DNA of 39,352 bases from Christensenella sp. UBA1242 (GTDB taxonomy: Bacteria; Bacillota; Clostridia; Christensenellales; UBA1242). Below, piece by piece: positions 9,368-17,954 of this stretch; position 1 is the first letter of the stretch; each line of letters opens with the position of its first letter. The DNA lies in the NCBI GenBank assembly GCA_002308915.1, contig DBWI01000005.1, forward strand, positions 1 through 39,352, given 5' to 3'. The position numbers were made by a program, and so were the translations under genes. The notes under the pieces are model-generated. The model saw only the letters and a program-made list of their open reading frames with translations. It ran no database searches and was not told the DNA's origin.

Positions 9368-10417
9368 ATGAAATCAATAAGACAATGCCTTATGAGCATA
9401 AAAAAAGCACATTCGATTGCAATCATCACTCATACAATGCCAGATGCTGATGCACTTGCTTCAAGTGTTGCTCTTTCAAAACTTATACAAACAAATATGC
9501 TAAAAAAAGGCGAACAAAAAATTATAGATATTCTTGTTGATGCAAAAGAAATAAACGATGTTGACCAAGCAATATTACATGGCCAAACAATCAACAAAAA
9601 ACATGCAAAAGTTTATGACCTTGCAATTGCCATTGATTGTGCATCTTTGCAAAGACTTGGAAAATATGCAAAAGTCTTTAATGCGGCACTATCAACTATT
9701 AATATTGACCATCATGCAACAAACACAGAATTTGCTCAAAACAACTTAGTGCTAAAAACAAGTTCTGCATGTGAAGTTTTATACATTTTTGCAAAAATGC
9801 AACAATTGGAAATGCCAGATGATATTTGCAAACTTATTTATAGTGGAATAATTACTGACACAAACAATCTCACACAAGGCACAATAACAGTAGAAACTCA
9901 CAAAATTATTGCAGAATTTGCTGAAAGAGAAATTGACCTTCAATCAATCCATGACCATTTCTTTAAAAATAATACCAAAAGTAAAACATTCTTGCTAAAA
10001 CAAGCACTCAGCACCTTAACATTTATGTTTGACGACAGAATGACATTTATGAAACTAACAAAACAAAATATTGCTGATTGTAAAGCAACTTATGAAGACA
10101 CATATGGTATAGTCGATTTTGGTATCAACATTAAAGGAGTTGAACTTGCTGTACTTGCAATAAAACAAGCTGACAATTCATACTATGTTAGTCTCCGCGG
10201 AAAACATGACATAAATGTTGCGCATATTGCAATAGCGATGAACGGTGGCGGTCATGAAAAAATTGCAGCATTCCAATACAAAGGATACCTTGCAGACCTA
10301 AAACAAAAATTATTTGAAGAATGTCAAAAAGAACTCACCGCTCATCCACAAAAAGATGTCTTTGGAAATTTGTTTACATCAAACACAAACTTAGATGATG
10401 TACAAGTAGAAGAATAA
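9368..10417 (+). CDS. nrnA: DHH/DHHA1 phosphoesterase, NrnA-like nanoRNase/pAp phosphatase
   Basis: Cytoplasmic 349-residue DHH-family hydrolase. NrnA-type enzymes degrade short oligoribonucleotides and often dephosphorylate 3'-phosphoadenosine 5'-phosphate. The order of motifs fits: HTMPDADALASS near residue 22 (metal ligands), AIDCAS, NIDHHATN (the DHH motif), and SGIITDTNN. The C-terminal DHHA1 domain ends in the substrate-binding GGGHEKIAAF. Length matches the family. A perfect promoter lies upstream, but AAGGAG is about 14 bases from the ATG, wider than usual. It converges on the sipL-like gene and the two share one terminator hairpin. c-di-AMP/pGpG hydrolysis by related DHH enzymes is an alternative substrate range. 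Confidence 0.85.
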   Translation: MKSIRQCLMSIKKAHSIAIITHTMPDADALASSVALSKLIQTNMLKKGEQKIIDILVDAKEINDVDQAILHGQTINKKHAKVYDLAIAIDCASLQRLGKYAKVFNAALSTINIDHHATNTEFAQNNLVLKTSSACEVLYIFAKMQQLEMPDDICKLIYSGIITDTNNLTQGTITVETHKIIAEFAEREIDLQSIHDHFFKNNTKSKTFLLKQALSTLTFMFDDRMTFMKLTKQNIADCKATYEDTYGIVDFGINIKGVELAVLAIKQADNSYYVSLRGKHDINVAHIAIAMNGGGHEKIAAFQYKGYLADLKQKLFEECQKELTAHPQKDVFGNLFTSNTNLDDVQVEE

Positions 10418-10446
10418 AAAGCAGTATTATTTACTGCTTTTATTTT
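10417..10446. terminator. Bidirectional terminator shared by nrnA and the sipL-like gene
   Basis: AAAAGCAGTA/ TACTGCTTTTA-type stem around a short loop, with A run to the left and T run to the right. It overlaps the stop codons of both convergent genes. Confidence 0.8.
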
Positions 10447-11968
10447 TTTGATAATATATTGCTAATTTTGTATCTTCTTCAAGTGTATCAGGAATGTTTG
10501 GATTTTGTGCATAAATCAATTCTGGTTTAACAAATAAACTTTTTGCAATATCCCAAATTCTTTCACCTGCTTTTGCAAAGTAAATTTCTATGGCACAATC
10601 TTTTACTGGTACTTCTTCTTTATATTCAACTTGACCAATAACACATTTTTGTTGAAATTTGCAGACATTAACAAACATACAAAGAGTTGCATCAACAAAT
10701 ACTTCTCTTCCTCTTTTTACCATCACATCAACATCTTTTAGGGTAGCATTAAGTTCAGTAAAATAATCACCCTCAAGTTCTGTTTGATTTGTTACCACAA
10801 AAGGAACTTCAACATCAATTGAACATGGAACAGATTCATCTTCATTAAAGTATATTAAATTGCTTGTAATAATACCACTTACATTATATTCACCATTTTG
10901 CAAATACTGATTAAGAATAGTAGCCTTTGAATAGCTAACCGCCAATAATTTATCTATTCTTGGTTCATCTTCAGAAAGCGTCAAATTTCCTTCAATTTTC
11001 TTCTCAAATTGCATTGGTTCACAAATTTCAATACTAGAAAAATCTTTTGTTGTTATGTTAACCAAATTTTGAGTACTAAACAAATCTTTTATTACCTGTT
11101 TTTGCTCACTTTCATATACGCAAATATTGGCTTGAAGTGGAACATCAATATCAACTTTCATCTCATCTTCGTTTTCTGTAATTGTTGTCTTTATTTCATG
11201 TTTTTGAACAAACAACTGTAATTCAATTTTACTTTGATTTGTAACATACTCACTTTCAATTTCTTGTTTAAAATCTTGTTTTGTATAAATTGTTTTTATT
11301 TGTGCATTCTCTTCTTGTGTTACATATGTTAATTTGCTGATTAAATCATAGTTTACACTAACAAAGCCAACCCCACATTTATACTCTTTAATATCAACAT
11401 CAACTAAAGAAGTTAATATCTTTTTTATATTATCTTTTACAGATAATTGCAAATTTTCAGTCCAGTTACTTTGAGTAGCTCCCTTAAATGAATTGTACTC
11501 CAAAAGAGTTTCTTGACAACAACAATTGCCGTCAACTTCATCAATGAATTCAACTTCATAATTTTGAAGACAAAAAGCACAACAAGTAATTTGACATTGA
11601 ATTTTTACTGTGTTGTTATTTATTGACTCAACATGTGATTCAATATTTTTTACTTTGGCAAAAACCTTGTAATCAGGCTTGATATCCAAATCAACAAATT
11701 TAGCACCAAATGGTGCAGTGTATGAGGCATTGCCAACCAATCCATTTTCTGTAACATAAACTAATGATATTGTTGCAATACCATTGCTATTTGCTTCCCC
11801 ACTTAATGCTTCTGATGAATTAACTACTCCATCTACATTAAGTGATAAAATTTTTGTTACAATCTCATCACACTCCAAATTTACAAGACATTCTATTGTT
11901 GTATCAACATCTTTTAATATTTTTCTACTTACTGAACATAACTTATTGTAAGAATTGTTGTTTGTCAT
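10427..11968 (-). CDS. sipL: SipL-like DUF3794 and LysM protein (spore coat/envelope)
   Basis: A 513-residue protein without signal peptide. It has repeated DUF3794 (SPOCS) units over roughly residues 20-455 and a C-terminal LysM domain at about 460-505 (IEIYFAKAGERIWDIAKS). This is the arrangement of SipL of Clostridioides difficile, which binds SpoIVA and anchors the spore coat in the mother cell. A cysteine-rich patch near residues 126-150 (ITCCAFCLQ, CCCQ) is notable. Start ATG at 11968 has a good GGAGGAAAT. By homology it would be made during sporulation; no sigma-E or sigma-K promoter could be confirmed by eye. The gene symbol follows domain architecture and is less certain than the family. 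Confidence 0.8.
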   Translation of the reverse strand: MTNNNSYNKLCSVSRKILKDVDTTIECLVNLECDEIVTKILSLNVDGVVNSSEALSGEANSNGIATISLVYVTENGLVGNASYTAPFGAKFVDLDIKPDYKVFAKVKNIESHVESINNNTVKIQCQITCCAFCLQNYEVEFIDEVDGNCCCQETLLEYNSFKGATQSNWTENLQLSVKDNIKKILTSLVDVDIKEYKCGVGFVSVNYDLISKLTYVTQEENAQIKTIYTKQDFKQEIESEYVTNQSKIELQLFVQKHEIKTTITENEDEMKVDIDVPLQANICVYESEQKQVIKDLFSTQNLVNITTKDFSSIEICEPMQFEKKIEGNLTLSEDEPRIDKLLAVSYSKATILNQYLQNGEYNVSGIITSNLIYFNEDESVPCSIDVEVPFVVTNQTELEGDYFTELNATLKDVDVMVKRGREVFVDATLCMFVNVCKFQQKCVIGQVEYKEEVPVKDCAIEIYFAKAGERIWDIAKSLFVKPELIYAQNPNIPDTLEEDTKLAIYYQKNKSSK

Positions 11969-12032
11969 ATTTCCTCCATTTCCCTTTATGCTATATTGTA
12001 TTAAAGGAAAAGGATTTTTAGAACAATACTCA

Positions 12033-12278
12033 CTAAATATTACTTTGTGTCATGTCTTTTATCTCTACAATTCCACAAAGCACATCAAAATATGAAAATG
12101 TCTGCACTTTTTGATTTGAATTTATTGTAAATACACTAGGATATGCATTCTCAATTGTGCCTATAATCGTGTCATACTTTTTTCTTCCACGATTTATATT
12201 AAATTCGCAAGACTTCCCTTTTAATAAAAAAATTTGTGTCTTAATTACTTCCAAAGCACCATTATTTACTTTAATCAT
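12033..12278 (-). CDS. veg: Veg family protein
   Basis: An 81-residue protein. The core NINRGRKKYDTIIGTIENA and YPSVFTI, followed by SYFDVL, matches the Veg family of Bacillota. B. subtilis Veg stimulates biofilm gene expression, and the family is small and nearly always in single copy. Start ATG at 12278 is preceded by AGAGGTAACT. It lies 49 bases after the zinc-ribbon/acidic gene and 64 before the sipL-like gene, all on the minus strand. The molecular function of the family is still poorly defined. Confidence 0.82.
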   Translation of the reverse strand: MIKVNNGALEVIKTQIFLLKGKSCEFNINRGRKKYDTIIGTIENAYPSVFTINSNQKVQTFSYFDVLCGIVEIKDMTQSNI

Positions 12279-12327
12279 AGTTACCTCTTTGTAATTATTG
12301 ACACAAATTATTCTTTTTATAATTTAA

Positions 12328-12852
12328 TTATTCATCATCATCTTCGTCTTCGTCGTCATCGTCTTCGTCGTCATCATCGTCAAAGTCATCATCAAAGTCA
12401 TCGTCAAGTTCATCTTCTTCATCAAGTTCTTCTTCTGACTCTTCATCTTCCTCATCCAATGAATCATCATCAAGACCTGCACCAGAAAACATTATATCAT
12501 CATCAAGACTTTCATCAAGAAGATCATCATCATCTTTTATTGTTGCATCGCCAACATCTTCTTCTTCATCGTCAAGTTCATCATTTTCTTCACGATTTAC
12601 ATATGCTGACCAATCTTCGTTCATGTCCAAATTGTTTGGATCAAGATTTCTCTCTTCCATACATTGTTGACACATAATTTCATCTGGCCCAATATAATTT
12701 GTTTTGCAAATTGGACAAAGTTCCAAATCAAGTTCATCAGGTTCTCCGCCACCTACTTGCATTTCTTTTTGACATACTGAACAATATTTATCTTTCTTTA
12801 AAATATAGTTCAATTCACATCTTGGACATTTAATATATTCTTGTTTTGCCAT
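12328..12852 (-). CDS. Zinc-ribbon protein with a long poly-Asp/Glu tail
   Basis: A 174-residue protein I do not recognise as a named family. Residues 1-65 hold two four-cysteine zinc-binding sets: C9, C12, C24, C27 and C46, C49, C61, C64. From about residue 84 the chain is almost entirely Asp and Glu, ending in an uninterrupted acidic run. Such tails occur in proteins that compete with nucleic acid, such as the delta subunit of RNA polymerase, but no homology to it is seen. The start has AGAGGTAAAT before the ATG. A promoter TAGACA-N17-CATAAT (12878-12906) precedes it. veg follows closely, so the two are probably co-transcribed. Confidence 0.75.
   Translation of the reverse strand: MAKQEYIKCPRCELNYILKKDKYCSVCQKEMQVGGGEPDELDLELCPICKTNYIGPDEIMCQQCMEERNLDPNNLDMNEDWSAYVNREENDELDDEEEDVGDATIKDDDDLLDESLDDDIMFSGAGLDDDSLDEEDEESEEELDEEDELDDDFDDDFDDDDDEDDDDEDEDDDE
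12331..12440 (-). repeat. GAT/GAC/GAA triplet-rich low-complexity tract
   Basis: This tract is the coding DNA of the acidic tail, almost wholly Asp and Glu codons. It is a simple-sequence tract prone to in-frame length change, and the likely source of a spurious antisense reading frame rich in His and Leu. Confidence 0.7.
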
Positions 12853-12877
12853 ATTTACCTCTTTGAAAAATCAACTA

Positions 12878-12906
12878 ATTATGCAATAAATCATTTTATA
12901 TGTCTA
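12878..12906 (-). promoter_or_regulatory. Promoter for the zinc-ribbon gene and veg
   Basis: Minus strand TAGACA (12901-12906), 17-base spacer, CATAAT (12878-12883), about 20 bases upstream of the ribosome binding site. Confidence 0.45.
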
Positions 12907-12924
12907 GTATTTTTTAAAAAAAAT

Positions 12925-14610
12925 TTACATTTCTTCAACAATTTCTATGCAAAGTAATGGCATTGTATACAAAAGTAGGTATTTTACGCATTCAGTAAAT
13001 GCACAAAGCGCCTTTGTTTGTGCCATATCATTTTCATCTACAACTTTTTTCTCACCATAAAATTTGTTGAAATTTTTGCAAACTTGCAACAATTCACGAG
13101 CAAGTATGCTTGGCTCTTTTTTATCAAATGCAACATCAATTACATCTTGAATTGAATTAAGTTGCTTGCAGATTTCAAAAATTGTATCACTTGCCAACAA
13201 ACTTAAATCAACATCATTATATTCAATTCCAAGTGTTTTTGCTTTTTTTAGAATACTGTTTATTCTTGCATAAGTGTATTGAATATATGGAGCTGTTTCT
13301 CCATCAAAACTTGTTGCTTGGTCTTTGTCAAAAACTTTATCTTTTATTCTATCCACTTTCAAGATACTAAAAGCGACTGCACTTTTTCCAATTTTAACCG
13401 ACAAATCTTTTTTCTTTTCTTCACTAAAATTCTTGTCTTTTATTGTTTCTAATACATTTTGTTCAGCATCATTTAACAAATCTTCAAACAATGCCTGTTT
13501 GCCTTTTCTTGATGCAATCTTTCCTTCTGGCAAAGAAAACATTCCATAAGCTGCATGGAACAACTTGTTTGCATATGGTTTTCCCAATAATTCACAAATT
13601 TTAAATAATTTGTCAAAGTGGTTACATTGTTGCACCGCAGTAACATAAATCATATCATCAAAATTATAAGTTTTATATCTATCTTCCAGTGCTGCAATAT
13701 CTCTTGTTACATACAAACTTGCACCATCACTACGTTGAACAACAGATACCCCCATATTGTATTCATTCAAATCAACAATAAGTGCACCTTCACTTACTTT
13801 TGCAAGTCCACTTGACTTAAGTTCATCAATAACACTATCCATCTTGTCGTTGTAATAACTTTCTCCACGCCAAGTATCAAATGTTATTCCTGCTCTATCT
13901 AACAGTCGTTTCGCTTCTTTTTTTGAAATATCAATAAACCATTCATAAATCGGGAATATTTTTTCGTCTTTTTCTTCTATCTTTTTGGAATATTCTCTAG
14001 CTTTTTCCAAAAGTTCTTCACTTTCATTTGCACAAAACTTTACATAATATTCCTGTAATGCATCAATCCCTCTTTTTTCAACATCTTGTTTATTACCCCA
14101 TTCAAGATATCCATACATCATTTTCCCAAATGGCAAACCATAATCGCCAACATAGTTCATTCTGACAACATTATATCCTTGATTTTCATACAATCTTGCA
14201 ATTGCTTCACCAATAATTGTAGTCGCCCAATGCCCTATATGCATATACTTTGCAAGATTAACAGAACTATAATCTATGCACATTACTTTATTATTTTTGT
14301 CTTTTGGTTTATAGTCATTTTTTAGCAAATTTTTTATAACTTCTTGTACAATTTTATTTTTATTTAAATAAAAATTAAGGTACCCACCTATTATTTGTGT
14401 TTTTTCAATAAGTTCACTTTGTTTTAAGTTTGCTTGAATGTCTGTTGCAATTTGCATTGGACTTTTGTGTAGTGTTTTTGCAAACACAAAACAAGGCAAA
14501 CTAAAATCTCCCATGCTCGCATCAGGTGGCAGAGTTAAACTTGAAGCAACAGTATTTTTATCTATTCCCTCAAAATCTACTATTTCTGCAATTATTTGCT
14601 TAAAATTCAT
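12925..14610 (-). CDS. argS: Arginyl-tRNA synthetase
   Basis: Class I aminoacyl-tRNA synthetase charging tRNA-Arg; 561 residues, the usual length. The N-terminal Add-1 domain covers residues 1-100. The catalytic signature is IDYSSVNLAKYMHIGH with the HIGH motif; Val replaces the usual Pro in SSPN. The KMSKS-equivalent loop reads EGKIASRKGK. A DALR anticodon-binding domain occupies the last ~120 residues, ending near LLLYTMPLLCIEIVEEM. AGGAGAACTT immediately precedes the ATG and overlaps the TAG stop of recR, eight bases away, so it is the last gene of the dnaX-ybaB-recR cluster. Confidence 0.96.
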   Translation of the reverse strand: MNFKQIIAEIVDFEGIDKNTVASSLTLPPDASMGDFSLPCFVFAKTLHKSPMQIATDIQANLKQSELIEKTQIIGGYLNFYLNKNKIVQEVIKNLLKNDYKPKDKNNKVMCIDYSSVNLAKYMHIGHWATTIIGEAIARLYENQGYNVVRMNYVGDYGLPFGKMMYGYLEWGNKQDVEKRGIDALQEYYVKFCANESEELLEKAREYSKKIEEKDEKIFPIYEWFIDISKKEAKRLLDRAGITFDTWRGESYYNDKMDSVIDELKSSGLAKVSEGALIVDLNEYNMGVSVVQRSDGASLYVTRDIAALEDRYKTYNFDDMIYVTAVQQCNHFDKLFKICELLGKPYANKLFHAAYGMFSLPEGKIASRKGKQALFEDLLNDAEQNVLETIKDKNFSEEKKKDLSVKIGKSAVAFSILKVDRIKDKVFDKDQATSFDGETAPYIQYTYARINSILKKAKTLGIEYNDVDLSLLASDTIFEICKQLNSIQDVIDVAFDKKEPSILARELLQVCKNFNKFYGEKKVVDENDMAQTKALCAFTECVKYLLLYTMPLLCIEIVEEM

Positions 14611-14618
14611 AAGTTCTC

Positions 14619-15206
14619 CTAAATTTTTATCCTTGACTCCATGGCTCTAGTTAATGTTACTTCATCAGCAAACTCAAGTTCACTACCCATGCTTACACCT
14701 TGTGCAAGTCTTGTAACCTTAACACCTAATGGTGTTAAGATTTTTGAAATATACATCGCAGTTGCATCACCTTCAACATCTGGATTGGTCGCCATTATAA
14801 CTTCTTTTGTATCATATTTTTGTATACGAGCCAAAAGTTCTTTTATTCTAATATCATTTGGCCCTTTGCCTTCTAATGGACTGATTGTTCCATGCAATAC
14901 ATGAAAAACACCATCAAAGTTTTTTACCTTTTCCATGGCAACGACATCTTTGGGCTCCTTTACTACGCAAATTACATCTTTGCTCTTTTTTAGACAATTT
15001 TCACAAACATCTGTTTCTGAAAAATTTCCACACTCTTCACAAAACTTAATTTTGCTTTTTGCATCAAGAATATTTTGAGCAAATTGTTTTGCTACTTCAT
15101 TGTCTGAATTAAGAATGCTATAGGCATATCTTTGAGCCGTTTTATAACCAACTCCTGGCAAAGAACGAAAGGAATTTATTAATTTTTCTAACGATTCTAT
15201 ATACAT
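14619..15206 (-). CDS. recR: Recombination mediator RecR
   Basis: RecFOR-pathway recombination protein that helps load RecA at gaps; 195 residues, typical length. Helix-hairpin-helix LPGVGYKTAQR lies at 16-26 and the zinc finger uses C56, C59, C68, C71. A Toprim domain (CVVKEPKDVVAMEK onward) is followed by the LEGKGPNDIRI and Walker-B-like regions. AAGGA before the start overlaps the 3' end of ybaB, which stops three bases upstream. It forms the conserved dnaX-ybaB-recR string. Confidence 0.97.
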   Translation of the reverse strand: MYIESLEKLINSFRSLPGVGYKTAQRYAYSILNSDNEVAKQFAQNILDAKSKIKFCEECGNFSETDVCENCLKKSKDVICVVKEPKDVVAMEKVKNFDGVFHVLHGTISPLEGKGPNDIRIKELLARIQKYDTKEVIMATNPDVEGDATAMYISKILTPLGVKVTRLAQGVSMGSELEFADEVTLTRAMESRIKI

Positions 15207-15209
15207 AAA

Positions 15210-15542
15210 TTAAAATCCTTGTGGCATCTGTGGTAATTTTTCTTGTTCTGCCTGTGTTATTTTTTGAACAGCATCGTTAAATGCTGATTGAATTAAATCT
15301 TCAAGCATTTCAATATCATCTGGGTCAACAACTTCTGGTTTGATTGTAACTTTTTTTGTTTTTTTGTCACCAGATAATGTAACTTCAACCATTCCACCAC
15401 CAGATGTTCCAACAAAATCTGTATTAACAAGTTCTTCTTTTGCCTTTTCCATATCTTCTTGCATCTTTTGTGCTTGACGCATTAAATTTTGAAGATTTGC
15501 TCCACCAAATCCACCGCCAAAACCGCCTCTAAAATTGTTCAT
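15210..15542 (-). CDS. ybaB: YbaB/EbfC family nucleoid-associated protein
   Basis: A 110-residue DNA-binding protein. A glycine-rich start (residues 5-13) is followed by NLMRQAQKMQEDMEKAKEEL and GTSGGGMVEVTLSGDKK, the conserved YbaB core. The family forms dimers that bind and bridge DNA and is almost always encoded between dnaX and recR, as here. AAGGAGAATAAAA precedes the ATG. Confidence 0.95.
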   Translation of the reverse strand: MNNFRGGFGGGFGGANLQNLMRQAQKMQEDMEKAKEELVNTDFVGTSGGGMVEVTLSGDKKTKKVTIKPEVVDPDDIEMLEDLIQSAFNDAVQKITQAEQEKLPQMPQGF

Positions 15543-15558
15543 TTTTATTCTCCTTTAT

Positions 15559-17009
15559 TTATTCAATAACATTAACTTGATTGTCAAAAAATTTATTTAA
15601 TATTGCAAGATTTTCTTCTTTGGTTAATGCTTTTTGTTTAATCCTTATTTCAAACTTTTTGTAACCAAAAAATTCCAATGCTTTTTGAAGTTCATCATAA
15701 TTTCTTTTTTCTTGCAAAATATTGAATGTGTAATTATTTGTGTTGATTACAAAAACTCCGTTTTCATCTTCAACATCCATTATATCGCCACAAATAATAT
15801 GCAAAATCATATTATTATGTTCTCGTAGATATATTGTAACCTTTCCCCAAATATTCTTTGCCGAAAGTTTAGCAGGTGTTTTTTCTTGCACCATAATTTG
15901 TGGCTTAATTAGTTTTTTCCTTGGTTTCCATAAGTAAGACAAGTTACAATTGCCGTTTCCAACAAGGTCTTGGGCGATAACGCAAATTTAATCTCACTTT
16001 CTATGCTGGAAAATATTTTCATATCTTCCATAAGTTCGTTTGTATCAAAATCTTTTGCAGTGTTTAGGTATAAATTTAAAATATCATTTGTAAATCCCAA
16101 AATTTGATTTGGATCTTTGCAGGTTTTTGCAATAATTAAATTTCTAAATGTTGTTGTCATATCTTTTGCAACAACATTCATGTTCTTTCCTTGATGTTCA
16201 ATTTTGTCAAGAACAGTAAATGCTTCACCAATATCTTTCTTTTGAATGCTTTCTGCAATTTTTAAGTAAATATCGTGACTTGTATTTCCCAAAATATCCA
16301 TAACTTTTTGTGCTGTGATGTTTCCTTCACAATATGCAACCATGCAATCTGCAAGAGAAAGCATGTCCCTGTCACTCCCTTCTGCAGCAGCTGCAATAAG
16401 CTTGTAGGCATCTTCTTCACAATTAATTTCTTCAGCTTCAAATATCTTTTTTAACTGATCAATTAGCACTTGATTTTCAATTAAATGAAAATCAAACCTC
16501 ATGCATCTTGAAAGAATTGTTGCTGGCAATTTGTGAACTTCTGTTGTTGCCAAAATAAACACAATATGAGGTGGTGGCTCTTCCAAGGTTTTAAGAAGTG
16601 CGTTGAATGCACTTTCTGTTAGCATATGCACTTCATCAATGATGTAAACCTTATATTTGCCATTAACAGGCATAAATTTAACCTTTTCTCGTATATCTCT
16701 AATTTCGTCAACTCTGTTATTACTTGCAGCATCAATTTCTATTACATCAACATTATTTGCATCCATCAAACTTTTGCAAACGCTACATTTATAACATGGA
16801 GAACCCATTTGTGGATTAAGACAATTTATTGCCTTTGCAAAAATTTTTGCAGTACTAGTTTTTCCTGTACCACGAGTCCCTGTAAAAAGATAAGCATGAC
16901 CAATTTTGCCAGTTTGAACTTGACTTTTGAGTGTGCTTGTAATATGTTCTTGTCCTACAACCTCATCAAATGTTTTTGGACGATATTTTCTATATAGTGC
17001 TTGATACAT
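15559..17009 (-). CDS. dnaX: DNA polymerase III subunits gamma and tau, with -1 frameshift
   Basis: Clamp-loader ATPase. The start is ATG 17009 (AGGAGTAAAA just upstream). Walker A GTRGTGKT is at 44-51, zinc-module cysteines at 63, 72, 75, 78, Walker B IIDE at 123-126, and SRC with the arginine finger at 167-169. The zero frame stops at 15909 after 366 residues (gamma). The stop is directly preceded by A AAA AAC in the correct X XXY YYZ phase. A slip of -1 there continues for 117 more codons to 15559, giving a tau form of about 483 residues. The second frame has no start of its own: its only upstream candidate is an unsupported TTG. Its product (GKVTIYLREHN...) resembles a tau C-terminal domain. 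A plain frameshift mutation in the A6 run is the alternative. Confidence 0.93.
15909..15918 (-). promoter_or_regulatory. Programmed -1 frameshift slippery site in dnaX
   Basis: Minus strand A AAA AAC at 15918-15912, directly followed by TAA (15911-15909). AAGGA sits immediately upstream and could act as a stimulatory anti-Shine-Dalgarno contact. I see no strong stem-loop directly downstream, only weak 4-bp pairings. Confidence 0.75.
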
Positions 17010-17023
17010 TTTTACTCCTACAA

Positions 17024-17052
17024 ATATTATACACATTTTAAGTTTTTTAGCA
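17024..17052 (-). promoter_or_regulatory. Likely dnaX promoter
   Basis: Minus strand TTGCTA, 16-base spacer, TATAAT about 15 bases before the dnaX start; the predicted leader is very short but just includes AGGAG. Confidence 0.45.
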
Positions 17053-17107
17053 ACAAAATACAATCAACTGAATGTTTTAATATTTTTTAATATTAAACTA
17101 TTTTTAG

Positions 17108-17136
17108 TTGATTTTTTTCTATAAATTACCTAAACT
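17108..17136 (+). promoter_or_regulatory. Promoter of the CYTH-like gene
   Basis: TTGATT (17108-17113), 17-base spacer, TAAACT (17131-17136), 17 bases before the ATG. It is divergent from dnaX. Confidence 0.5.
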
Positions 17137-17153
17137 ATAAAAAAGGAAAAAAT

Positions 17154-17900
17154 ATGGGCAAATTTGTAAAAATAGCAAATAAAGATATTGTTAAATATGA
17201 AGCTTTATCAAACAAACCTTTTGATAAAATTTTTAAATTGGAAAAAATTTTAAAATTTTACAAATTTCAATACTTTGGTGTTATAAGAAGTTCAGAAGTT
17301 TTTTATGATACACCAAACGACTTATTATATAAAGCAGGTGTAATACTTTCTAGAATACAAGAAGATGACAGGGTATTCTTTAAAGTTTCTCAATCATCAA
17401 GCAACAAAACAAAAATAAAAGATCAAAAAGTTTTTTCTCACAAAGTTGCGCCAAAAGATACAATAAAAGACCACTCTTTCTATTTGGTTGATGGAATCAA
17501 AGGTTTATTCAATACTCCTTTCAATATCGACCTAGAAAACATAATAAAAAATTCAATACCTAAAATCAGTATCACAATAACTGCTAATGTTTACAAGGTT
17601 ATTTCTGGAACCGGATTTAGAGCATTTATGTGCCATGAAGATATAAGATATAATAACCATGAGTCAAAAAGGCAAGAAAAAGCAAATGGTATGACAATAA
17701 AACTTGATAGTCCTGAACAATACTACCCTGAATTCCAAGACTTTAACAAAGCGATTCAAAAACACTGCAAAGAATTTGTAGAAGTTCACGACAACATGTA
17801 CGAACATGCAAAAAAGATAACAAAAAAGATTGATGCAAAACAAGCAAAAGAAGACATTAAAAAAGTAAAAGAACAAATTGCTAACAGCAAAAATGATTAA
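17154..17900 (+). CDS. CYTH-like domain protein of unknown function
   Basis: A 248-residue soluble, lysine-rich protein. Residues 45-80 (EVFYDTPNDLLYKAGVILSR, then DRVFFKVSQ) resemble the strand pattern of CYTH/triphosphate-tunnel enzymes, where YxDTP...L...G..LR is conserved. The usual N-terminal ExExK metal-binding motif is not visible, so catalytic activity is doubtful. The C-terminal 40 residues are a charged helix. Ribosome binding site AAGGA lies about 8 bases before the ATG. It is divergent from dnaX and convergent with hup. Family assignment rests on one stretch and is tentative. Confidence 0.5.
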   Translation: MGKFVKIANKDIVKYEALSNKPFDKIFKLEKILKFYKFQYFGVIRSSEVFYDTPNDLLYKAGVILSRIQEDDRVFFKVSQSSSNKTKIKDQKVFSHKVAPKDTIKDHSFYLVDGIKGLFNTPFNIDLENIIKNSIPKISITITANVYKVISGTGFRAFMCHEDIRYNNHESKRQEKANGMTIKLDSPEQYYPEFQDFNKAIQKHCKEFVEVHDNMYEHAKKITKKIDAKQAKEDIKKVKEQIANSKND

Positions 17901-17912
17901 AGTTAAAAATAA

Positions 17913-17949
17913 AAAAATAAAGGCAAAACTTGTTTGCCTTTATTTTTTT
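17913..17949. terminator. Bidirectional terminator between the CYTH-like gene and hup
   Basis: Stem AAAGGCAAA/TTTGCCTTT with loop ACTTG, A run to the left and T7 to the right; serves both convergent genes. Confidence 0.9.
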
Positions 17950-17954
17950 AGGGA

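Noticed and set aside
12234..12677. Plus-strand His/Leu-rich reading frame of 147 codons
   Set aside because: It is the antisense of the Asp/Glu codon tract of the zinc-ribbon gene; composition is an artefact of GAT/GAA repeats.
15559..15942. Separate 127-residue gene downstream of dnaX
   Set aside because: Its only start is a TTG without a ribosome binding site inside dnaX. It lies in the -1 frame after a slippery heptamer, so it is treated as the tau tail of dnaX.
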